This document shows positions 54,624 to 64,000 of a stretch of DNA of 64,000 nt, one piece after another. Below the pieces are notes generated by a model that did not search any database, was not told where the DNA came from, and saw only the letters and a list, made by a program, of their open reading frames with translations. Each line of letters begins with the position of its first letter. Position 1 is the stretch's first letter. Position numbers and translations under genes: made by a program. The DNA is from Primula veris. Its lineage: Eukaryota > Streptophyta > Magnoliopsida > Ericales > Primulaceae. The stretch is taken from contig OY821748.1 in the NCBI GenBank assembly GCA_963682055.1, forward strand, positions 4,498,343 to 4,562,342, written 5' to 3'.

Positions 54624-57600
54624 CTACGACTCTATTTTTTCACTTTTATCATCGCATACACTTTCAACTTTCTCGGCACTGCTTTCGAGCTTCTCATCAT
54701 CAGCCTCTTTAGTTTCCTCACGGATATCATGCAACTGAAAGAGACTCGAAACCATCAGCTTGCACAGCAAAAGTATAGTAGAACATTTTGGTGAACTGCA
54801 TAATGTTTGTTTCAGCCATTTCGTCTTTATTTTTACGACTTTCTTTCACTTAATTAATACAAAGATCTGGTTTTACTTTTCCAGGAGGTTTGGATGAAGG
54901 GAAAAAACCCTCATTTGAAGATATCAAAACGAGTTTTCTTTTGTCATCTAAATCTTTTTTATCCAACAAAATCTCTGGAAGAACTTTGAACCCTTGGTAA
55001 TAATTTTAAAAACAAAGACAAATGTAAGATAAAGTTGAGCCGACTTTAGTAATAAAAAAAATTTCTAACCGAAAACAATAACAATAAGGGAACTCCTGTT
55101 ATAATTACCAAGGAAAATGGAATTTTGAGAACTTACACCCAAATTCTTTAGGCTAGCAGTAACATCGTCTTGTTGCTGTTGTAGAGTGGTCCTCAGATCT
55201 TGGAACTCCTACAACATGCACGAACTTTCAGCTACCTCACCTATCTGTAAATATAAATTCAATCTAATAAGAAAAGAACATGTTAAGAGTTCCCTCACCG
55301 TTCGTAGTTGGTCCACTTCAACATTAAGAGATTTCTTAAGTTCTGAAAGCTCCTGCGTTAAGGAGATAAAACATCCGTGTAAGTAACATAAACAACACTG
55401 ACTGATAAACAAAGTAATTTTCTTTTTCTTTTTCAAAGTGGGGAAAAGTTTATTTATAGCAGTTTGTAAATAATTTCCAATATAACAAAAGGACCATTTA
55501 AACAAAGTCTTTCTACCTAAATTCAACACATTTAATTCAACGTAGTCTTGCAGATTATAAATCGCTGAGCTCGAACTTCGTTTCTTTTATTCTTTTCTTA
55601 CAATCAAAGAGAATAATAGGAACGACGAAAAAAGGCACAGCAAAAGTTGCACAACATTACTCTTGTGGATGCGATATACAAAATAAAATGATGGGAAGAC
55701 TACAGAAATTTCTCTTCAACAGTAATCATCAATGATCTTAAAAATATAGGAATCCAACAGGGAGCAGTCACTAAATGGAGAAAAGTAATGGAAACAAATA
55801 AAAGGTCTGGCTGCAAAGATATGATATGACTAAGTTGAGACACGGGGTTGCCAATTGGCACAACGTTCTTGTGAGATTTTCAAAATCTTGGAGTCTACAT
55901 GTTTTCAGAAGATTGAAAAACAACCATTTACTTTGTCAACCATGTGTAGCTCACAGTGACTGGTGCGACATATAGGAGCCGAAAGGCATATAACTAAAGG
56001 TTGAAGCAATGGGCCATTTATAGTCATAATAAACAAAAATCCTTGCGGTTTTTAGTTTTACATGAATAATTATCATAGGTCAAGCAACAAAAGATTTTTT
56101 TTTGGCAAAATGAAGATCTATCGTTGTATAAGATGAATACATACTGCATAATTGCTCACCCTGGTATTTTGGCCTACCAAAAATGCTTGTGTAGAATATT
56201 ATTTCAATGGCAAAACTTAGTAGATACTCCTACACTAGCATTTTTTTATTTTTTTTGCATCAACAATTCATCAGGGAGAACATGAGATCTTACATGAATA
56301 AAACAGTCAAAACTTGGAAGACAATATAGGGTGTCCCAGAAAGATGGATTTTACGAAAATTTTAACCAGTGCATATAGTGTGTTAACACATCAAATGGTA
56401 ATCAAATACATGCAATTCACCACTGCCATCCCATAATGGCATAATCATTGTTGATACTTGATAGGCAAAGTTGAACTGCTTAGAAAACCAAGAGAAGCAC
56501 TACCTTGACTTTACTAGGCATTTTTTCTCCACGTCCTATATATACACATTCTTTCGAAACTATAACCTGCTGACCAAAATGCTGAACTAGATATGAAATT
56601 TATGAACTATTTGTTCGTCTTGTAGCAAGCAGAATTTAATTTGATAATTTAGTTTGACTGGATAAATCTTACCCTATCTTTACTGATAGGGATAGCGATT
56701 AAACTCGGTAAATTTTAGAAATCATTACTCAAAAGTCAAAACAATTACAATGCAAAAATAAATGAATAATACCCTGGCACGTAATGGCATACTAACCATC
56801 TGTGATCACATAGGGCTGCTTTATGCATATTGTACACAGCCAGTAAAGGCCATTGTTAAGAGAGATTAAGAAACCAAAAAACAGATTTGATTAATACTGG
56901 TTTCCTTCATTTTAGTTGGTATCCTTTGGGGATAAGTAGAATACAAGAAACCCAAAAAACATCATGCTGAAGGTCAGAAAAGAGGTCAAAGTCGGTAACT
57001 TATTTTGTCAAGAAGTTAAACTAAAGTGTGAATTCTTGCCTCCAACAATTACCTTTAACACGTAAACCTTTAGATTGAAACCTACGTTATGTCCAATGTG
57101 ACCCAACCAGTGAATAAAATGAGAGGTATTATAGGATAACTCTGTTTCTAGAACTTGGGGATCTCCATGTCAAATTCTCAATCCCGACATATATCGATCT
57201 CATGGTTATGTGCACAAAAAGTATGCACTTGACTATAGCTTTACAAGTAAAAAAACTCAATTTTCTAATCAACCGAACAGAAAATATAGGAAACAATGAA
57301 GCAGAGGAAGATTTTATTTTGATGAACCCATTGTAAAATCGTGAGATTGTCTACTTATTCAACTGACATGTGCTATAATGATTTGTGAAGCCTAAGTAGT
57401 GGGCACAATGTACATAATAGTTATTGAAAGAAATTGTTTTTATCAAATCAACGTGATACTGATGCATTAAATACAAATGATGATTTTCATTATTCCAGTG
57501 AATTCAAATAGATATAATTTCCACATACAAAAAATAGATATACTTACATCACGATAGACCTTAACTTGAGTGTCTAGCTTGGACCTCCAGCCTTGCAGAT

Positions 57601-59536
57601 CCTAGATGCAAAAGATAAAATTACCCAAAAAATGATGGCATCAATTAGAGTAAATTATAAAATAATTAACTTGTCAATTGGATAGCAGAAGACTACCCTA
57701 AACTCTTTCTACTTCGAAAGTAAGACCCAAAAAACATCATTTATATCTCGTTAGTTCCCCCATCGAAACATTATATCTCGGTCCACTCACGTTTTCAGTC
57801 AATAAGATGAAAAAAAATTAGAGTACATGATCACACAACTATACTACTGTAGTATATTGAAAATAGGTGTGCATCACAACCACGTGTCATAATTTAATGA
57901 GGTTTTGTAACAGTGTCGGCCAAGGAAAGTTGATTGCAACAAAAGTGGTGGGTGCGACACTAAGTTAAAATCCAAGCAGAATTTGAAATAATGTTTCCAA
58001 ACTTTTATGGTAATAGTAAATATGGATAGCTAGTGCTACAGATGGATTAACACAGTTAAAAAGTCAAGTTTTCAAACAGTCATCTACTGGGGGAAAAGAT
58101 CCCATGAAATTAGCTCAAAAATGCAGAATCACAACTCAAATTTATAGACCATTTTTGCTACGTTAATATGTACATGACAGTATACGACACTAAAAAGTAC
58201 CAGAAACAAACTTCGAATTTGCATTTAAATGGCTACAGCTTATGCAGGGACGGAAATAGGAACTTTAAATGGGAGGGGCATAAACGGTAATTTTGGTGAA
58301 TTGGGGGCTGGAACGCTAATTTATGAAGATTTTAATCAACATACATGAAAATATTTACCATATCATCATTTCTTATCAAAATGGGGGGGCCCGGCGTTCT
58401 CTACCTAGTTCCTTCCCCCGAGTTTATGGACTTTTATCTTTGCCATTCCTTGCGTGTGTCAACGACACAACGCGGGTTATGCTTATCGCAATATATTTAA
58501 CCAAATGTATAAAAATGACCTAAAATGAGACTTTTCCATAAAACAAACTCATAAAATAGTTGAAAAAACACTAATCTGCCAATAAAAATAACAATCACCT
58601 AACTGTAATTTGTAGTTATCACATGATTACAATTGTCACAAGACTGAATATGCATAACCGACTTTCAAATGACAAAATAATACTATAATCACATCTTTAC
58701 ATACATACATAAATAGATAAAGATAACATTTTTTCATCAAAAATTTACCTGTTTCAAAGATTGGATCCTGGTTTGAAGCTCCTGCCTAGATTCACTCAAC
58801 TCCTGATTAAAAAAATAACATCAATTGAGAAAATTAGGGTTTCTATCAAACTCTTTTTCTTTCAGTAAAAAAGTTATTTACTACCCTATACTATCAGATT
58901 TTAACGATTTAGTACCCGACCTGCCTGGTTCTTCAATTAGGTACCCAAACTTTGTGTTTAAGATCCAATCAAAGCACTTATATTAAATTGAGCATTATAG
59001 GTCGGGTACCAAATTGGTAAAAGTTGGTAAATAATGGTACTAGTTAGATCCGTGTACTGTAAGTTGGGTAGAAAACTAATAAAAGATGGTAGAAAAGGGT
59101 ACTAAACAGATTTTTTTTCCAATTAGAAAATAGAGCGGGAACAAGAAAAGTGCCTTGATTGACCGAGTTTTGTTAAGTTGGGTACCAAATTGTAAAATTA
59201 GGTAAGTTGAGTACTAAATAGCTAAAAGCTGATAAACTGTAAAAAGTAAAAACCCTAAAAAAGATTATAATTCCATACCGCGATCTTAGAATTAGCAGGT
59301 AGAATATTCTCCTTCTTCTGAATACCAAAGAAGAAAAATAAAAAGAAAAGGGAAAATTAGATTATAAGAGTGGTAATTACTAATTAGATCTCGAAACAGT
59401 GAAGTGAAACATACATAAATAGTAATGAATATACATACATATATAGATAGATATAGATATATATAGAGAGAGAGATTACAACGGAAAGAGGAGCGGGCGG
59501 AGAGAATGATGACGTGGAATCGGAGTTGGCCGCCAT
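54624..59536 (-). CDS. Small coiled-coil protein (CAP-Gly-linker-like), seven exons
   Basis: Exons 59536-59480, 59317-59279, 58802-58749, 57601-57548, 55352-55299, 55208-55137 and 54734-54624 (57, 39, 54, 54, 54, 72 and 111 nt), all phase 0 with GT-AG introns, 146 residues in total. A Ser/Pro-rich start is followed by KENILPANSKIAELSESRQ, then a continuous coiled coil and an acidic Lys/Glu tail. It resembles plant proteins annotated as 'CAP-Gly domain linker', a label from coiled-coil similarity and not a proven function. No single frame reveals this gene, because the exons are short and the introns reach 2.2 kb. Start chosen as the only ATG that splices in phase. Confidence 0.82.
58245..58440. 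mobile_element. Possible hAT-like remnant in the intron of the coiled-coil gene
   Basis: The segment starts gcagggacggaaataggaa and contains a G-rich core (gggggggcccgg), reminiscent of widespread plant elements beginning CAG(G/T)GGCGGA. Ends and target duplication could not be fixed. A similar start (agtggcggagccatgat) occurs at 60150. Confidence 0.25.
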
Positions 59537-60863
59537 TATAGAGAGAGAAAGAGAGAGAGAGGGATTTGGGCGGTGAAGTGGGATTTTGAAGTAAGTGAGA
59601 GAGAGAGAGAGAAAAGAGTATGAGGCTGGATTTTTGAACAACTTTTTCGACTCCAAACCGTAATTTTAAATACATCCCGTAATTTAGAATTACAATATAT
59701 TTTTTATGAAAAATAAAATAAAAAAGAAAAATTACAGTTTGTAATTAGCATTACAGTTTTGGAGGAAAAACAATTTTTTTTACGATCGAAAAATTCAATC
59801 TCAAAAAAGTATATGTTTGATTAAAGTGAAATTACATAGATGGTCTTTGGTTTTTACAGTTTACTAGTAATTAATGCTACCACTTTGGAAATATATACCA
59901 GGACCTGTTTGGGTGCATAATAAAAATGGCCTTGTATGGTTATACATTACTTAAATGTAGTATTCTAAAAGGCACGTCTAGATGCAAATTAGGCGTCGCT
60001 TAGAAATCTAAGAGATTAGACGGATTAAGCGGATTATGCACAAATTAAGTTGCACTTATACAGTGATGAGGCGCTAGGAAACCAATTTCGCCTCAAGTCC
60101 ATGTTGCGCATTTTAGAACATTGCTTAAATGTACTTTTTACTTATAAGAAGTGGCGGAGCCATGATCAATAGAGGGGGTGAATTTAAAAAAAAATTAATA
60201 TAAATGGCTAAATCGCTGTTTTCATTATTAAAAAAATGCACTATAAAAAAAAGTTTTTTGAAAATTTGGGGGTTGGAGGCTCATGTCAGCTCTCGCCTAG
60301 CTCATCCCCTGTTTGTAAGTATCATAGTAGAATTGTTGTTTGGTTGACACCGAAACACTTTATTGTGTTTTCGAGGCAAAAAATTACTTAAATCGAAGTA
60401 GAATTACAGTTTTGTCCCGAGTTCTTACAAATGCCAACCACTGGGTTTGTATATTAGGGCTTGTTTGGGTGCACAATAAAAATGGCCTCTTGTTACACAT
60501 TAATTAAATGTACCTTTTAGTTATAAGTATCATATTAAAATTGTTGTTTGTTTGACCATGGAAATACTAGATTGTGTTTTCGAGGCAGAAAACTACTTAA
60601 AAGTGAATAGTTTCATACTTTTGCAAATAAGTACTCCATACTTTGCCAACCAATTTTCACTATTCCACAAATTAGAACTACCTCTAATAGGACATGGGTC
60701 GGATATTCAGGAAATATTTAAGTGGTTGAGATTACGAATTTGTTGTAGTAAGATCATCTTGTGACTTGTTTTTGTGAACATTTACCGATAGAACATAAAA
60801 ATTAGACCCGAATATGTATATTCGGGTATGAATCGACTCACACATTATTAGAGGGTACCCAAT
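59537..60863. other. Intergenic with duplicated segments
   Basis: Contains the coiled-coil gene promoter near 59540-59700. Two motif pairs are repeated: tgtttgggtgcataataaaa at 59905 and (with one change) 60461, and attgttgtttg...ttgtgttttcgaggca at 60332-60380 and 60541-60590. They look like fragments of old mobile elements. No gene supported. Confidence 0.55.
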
Positions 60864-60871
60864 GCTTGAAC

Positions 60872-61538
60872 TATGGGTGGACTTTTTGTACCGATTTGTA
60901 CCAACCGACCGATTTTCGAACCGAACCAAACAAGTTGGTACCGAAAGTTCGGTATACCGACTTTTCGGTACGGTACAACCAAACCAAACTTTAAAAGTCG
61001 GTTCGGTTTCGGTATTCATTTCGTATGTTTGGTACAATACCGAACCGAACCGAACCAAACATTAAAATTATAAAATATATAGAAATGTACACATAATTAT
61101 AACTTACAAATAAATTGTATTATATTTTATTTTAATTTTTCTTACGATTTACTTTCCTATTTACGAAGTCAAATACAATAATTTCGTGTTTCTCCATTTG
61201 CTTGTCTAATATTTTAAAAGAATTCTTATTTTATAAGTGTTTACTATTTTAATCAAATTCACAATAAATGTAGCAAATATAAGAATAGTTGTACACATTT
61301 TACTTTTTATAAACTTTTTTGCTATTTTATTGTTACCAAGAATTATCTTTTAATAATAATAACGTTTCGGTATAAAACGGAAAACCGAACCGTACCAACC
61401 GAAAAAGTCGGTATACCGAACTTTCAGTATACCGACTTTTTCGGTTCGGTTATGGTATAATTTTTTTCAAACCAAACAAGTTCGGTTCGGTATTGGTATA
61501 TGATCAAAAAAGTCGGTACCGTACCGAATCCACCCCTA
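60872..61538. mobile_element. hAT-like MITE with GGTACCGAACC-rich interior (667 bp)
   Basis: Ends TATGGGTGGACT and, on the - strand, TAGGGGTGGATT; 8-bp duplication gcttgaac at 60864-60871 and 61539-61546. Internal ends carry degenerate accgaaccg/cggtaccg units in inverted arrangement around an AT-rich centre. Fits hAT MITEs; related in composition to the element at 39732. Confidence 0.8.
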
Positions 61539-61546
61539 GCTTGAAC

Positions 61547-62092
61547 CCAAAAACCCATGGTCTAAAAGTACTTTCCTAACATGCCATTATCTATAAAAGT
61601 CTTAGCCCAGTTAGTAAAGGCCCACAGAGGAAAAGCTCATGAGGTGACGCATGAGATAGAGACATTCGTCAGCATCCTATGAGACACATTTGCCTATAAA
61701 TAGTCAAGTACCCTCACTAAAACAATGACCAGAAAATCTATCTAAAAAAAATATAGAGAGAAAGAGAGAAAAGAGAAAAAGTTGCCAGAGCTTATCACAC
61801 TAGAAAGCAAACCGAGCAAGACTAAAGACCGACCGCCGAAGACAAAGAAAGACCAAGATTAAGAGCAAGTTGTAACACCGAGCATAAGTGCAATAAAAAA
61901 TTGTAATCCGAGCAACTACAATCACCGAGCAATAATAAAGATCAAAGAAGTGTTCAATATTTATTCTCTTTTACATTATATTATCGTTGAAAAGCCTAAC
62001 GCCACCGAACAAAGTTATTACTTTATCATTTACCATATTTTCCTTTGAAGTTGACCTAGTGTTTCTATGATTTTAATTTTCTTCTCATTTTT
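61547..62092 (+). other. LTR-like promoter sequence, origin unresolved
   Basis: A TATA box (cctataaatag, 61694-61704) is followed by a purine-rich leader and short accgagca repeats. This resembles the R/U5 part of a gypsy-type LTR or a gene leader. No open frame follows and no LTR ends were found. The hAT-like MITE may be inserted in the same old element. Confidence 0.35.
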
Positions 62093-62097
62093 GCTCT

Positions 62098-63231
62098 TGT
62101 TAGGACCAGATTTCTGGACCTTATACTGTTTGTTGTCTATTGGTTTGAACTAAATAACTCTAATTGTCTGTTAAGAATTGAAACAGCCTTTGGTTCCAAG
62201 TAAGGTTGCAATCTCAGTTGCAACCACAGTTTCAAACTGCTGTTCTGCAGGATTCTGTTAAGTTCTTTAATTCTGCATTACTACTCTTTAATAATGATTA
62301 TTTGTTTTAAAGTATGTTTCTCATATGTTCTTAAAGATTTGTTTTATGTATATTGAGAATATTAAAGTGATAAGAAAGATATTTTCTAAAAAGTAATAAG
62401 GATATTAGTTTTAAAAGATATGTTTACTTTAAACTAGGCAATCTATATCTCTATTTTTATGCAAATGTTTATCACTTGTTTCAATCTTTGTTATTTATAA
62501 AATCAGTATGATACGTTTAAGATTGAATGAAATATGCAGTTAAAGTTTAATAGATATATTAAGAAAGATTTTATCCCTAAAAGATATTGTCTTATATGTT
62601 TCTTGTCTAAATGAATAGATTAACTCTTATTTCCAAGCTAATTATTAATAGGTACTATCTTATGAAGATTGAGGTCAATCCTACGCTGAATCTACGCTGA
62701 ATCATCTTGTGATATATGAAAAGATTGAAGTCAATCAAAAGAGTCAAAACAATCATAAAAAATCTTGTAAAAGATCTTGAAGAAAAAAGATTGTTTTTAC
62801 TTGAATAAATAGTTGATAACTTAGCTTGTAAAATGTGTGTGTTCTAAATTATAAAGAACTCATTATTGAGAGAATACACATACACAGTGAGCTTTAAAAG
62901 AAAACAATGGTGAGATGACATTGATTTATAAAAGAAAACAATGGTGGGATGTCATTGATTTATAATTGATAGTTATAAAGTATGAGCAATATAGAGATAG
63001 GCAGAAAAACCTAAAGAGAGTGAGAGTTTTTTACTAAGACTTGAATTCTATATTGTAAGCTTTTATAATATCATAATCTGGGTAAGTGCCCCGGAGACGT
63101 AGCCCAGTTGGGTGAACTCCGTTGTTAAATGTGCGTATGAATTTAACTCAAGTACATTTAACTACACTGTTATGTCCATTAATATATTTTGATTTCAACT
63201 ATAGTTGCTAGAACAGCGGATAGGAATTTCA
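62098..63231 (+). mobile_element. Copia-type solo LTR (1134 bp)
   Basis: Starts TGTTAGGACC and ends GGAATTTCA, flanked by a 5-bp duplication gctct at 62093-62097 and 63232-63236. Near the right end lies ccccggagacgtagcccag followed by ggtgaactccgtt, a motif often found in the R/U5 region of plant copia LTRs on the sense strand. No internal retrotransposon sequence or second LTR is present, so it is most simply a solo LTR left by LTR-LTR recombination. It contains a small internal duplication (aaaagaaaacaatggtg) near 62897-62964. Confidence 0.75.
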
Positions 63232-63236
63232 GCTCT

Positions 63237-64000
63237 TCTTAGCCATTTTGAGATCATGTGCAGTATTTTTTTTACAGTTTAGTGTGATATATAATGATAC
63301 ATAAATTGTTGCTACAATGTCTTTCTTGGTATGCTGTGATGCTTCGTTTAGATGCGTTGGCAAAACCGTAAAAGGGTAAAGTAGCGAAGTGTGAAAAGTA
63401 TATTAGATGGGAAATTTTATGGTATATTTCATGCTTTTCATACAAGATAATTTTATTGGCAAAACCGTAAAAGGGTAAAATAGCAATGAATATTAGAAAA
63501 TTTTCCATACATTTTAAGCATGGACTTAAAATTAGCAAAGTGTGAACTCAGTATCTTGTGGTTCTCAATTAAAAAAAAAAAAGTATCTTGTGGTTCATTA
63601 GCTAATTTGAAGTCCATGCTTAAAATGTATGGGAAATTTTCTAATATTCATTGCTATTTTAAGGTTCTGTGATTTTTCGTCTTAGAGTATTGATAAAATA
63701 AAAACAGGCCAATGTTTATTTTGTAAAAAAATTGCATTGTTTGAAATACGGAACACGGAAACAGAGGCAAAAGAGTATCGGAACCATTTGAAATGTTGCT
63801 ATTAGGTCTGGATCGACTACAAAGCAAATCAGGTGAGAGAAGCTAGATAAAAGAATGAAGCGAGACAAATTGTGAAGTAAACAAATTGCTGATATGTATG
63901 CGACTCGTTTATAGATACTGATTTAAAAAAATTAGGTGGAGAGACTCGCCAAAGTAGCTTGGTACTAAAGTCTCTCGTGAGTCGTCTAGGCATAACATTG
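63237..64000. other. Right-edge intergenic region
   Basis: AT-rich, with a direct repeat (ttggcaaaaccgtaaaaggg) at 63358 and 63456 and the inverted repeat listed separately. No gene seen before the window edge. Confidence 0.55.
63476..63661. repeat. Near-perfect 61-bp inverted repeat (hairpin)
   Basis: Arms 63476-63536 and 63601-63661 are complementary at about 59 of 61 positions; the core on the left reads attttaagcatggacttaaa. The 64-nt loop carries a 15-nt direct repeat, agtatcttgtggttc, at 63550-63564 and 63582-63596. Confidence 0.9.

Noticed and set aside
59292..59675. Leu/Ser/Tyr-rich membrane-like frames
   Set aside because: They come from microsatellites and reading frames overlapping exons 1-2 of the coiled-coil gene; the spliced model explains the conserved coding sequence better.
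60732..61073. Overlapping frames on both strands in the accgaacc-rich stretch
   Set aside because: Simple-repeat artefacts within the hAT-like MITE.

Overview
The window is plant nuclear DNA, almost certainly from a core eudicot. It contains AT-rich intergenic DNA, intron-containing genes with GT-AG junctions, plant-specific families (PPR, TOC159-type GTPase, XXT xyloglucan xylosyltransferase, HIPP), Tat-lineage Ty3/gypsy LTR retrotransposons, and plant MITEs. Nothing prokaryotic, organellar or viral was seen. All identifications come from reading the sequence and from remembered family features; no database was searched.

Left part (1-23.4 kb): two Tat-lineage retrotransposons of related subfamilies lie in opposite orientations. 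Copy A (1-5417, + strand) is cut by the window edge. Copy B (12332-23410, - strand) is complete, with 682-bp LTRs and a perfect 5-bp target duplication. Both carry a spliced three-exon antisense gene with its own TATA box, convergent with gag-pol; a 76-bp minisatellite lies between the two converging 3' ends. Copy A ends inside what looks like intron 1 of a BTB/POZ gene, of which only exon 1 is visible. Between the two elements lies an intact-looking PPR gene (At3g06920-like) with one intron in its coding region.

Central part (23.4-45.5 kb): a TOC159-family chloroplast import GTPase whose C-terminal membrane domain is reduced to about 100 residues; a 15-exon CARM1-type arginine methyltransferase (PRMT13/14-like) on the - strand, with Stowaway and PIF-like MITEs in intron 1; an hAT-like MITE; and a two-exon XXT xylosyltransferase on the - strand. 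The XXT promoter plus exon 1 has been duplicated into intron 1, which is otherwise filled with degenerate tandem units. From memory, the neighbour pairs PPR/PRMT and TOC159/XXT match adjacent Arabidopsis genes (At3g06920/At3g06930 and At4g02510/At4g02500), so the window may preserve an older gene order.

Right part (45.5-64 kb): long AT-rich intergenic DNA, a three-exon HIPP metallochaperone-like gene with a CaaX end, a four-unit 275-bp tandem array, a seven-exon gene for a small coiled-coil protein with three consecutive 54-nt exons, a second hAT-like MITE, a copia-type solo LTR with target duplication, and a near-perfect 61-bp inverted repeat.

The host genes are unrelated housekeeping functions (RNA processing, protein import, chromatin methylation, cell-wall synthesis, metal handling); they form no operon-like system. 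The most unusual content is the antisense retrotransposon gene, the collapsed TOC159 membrane domain, and repeated duplication of exon-1/splice-donor boundaries in three separate genes.
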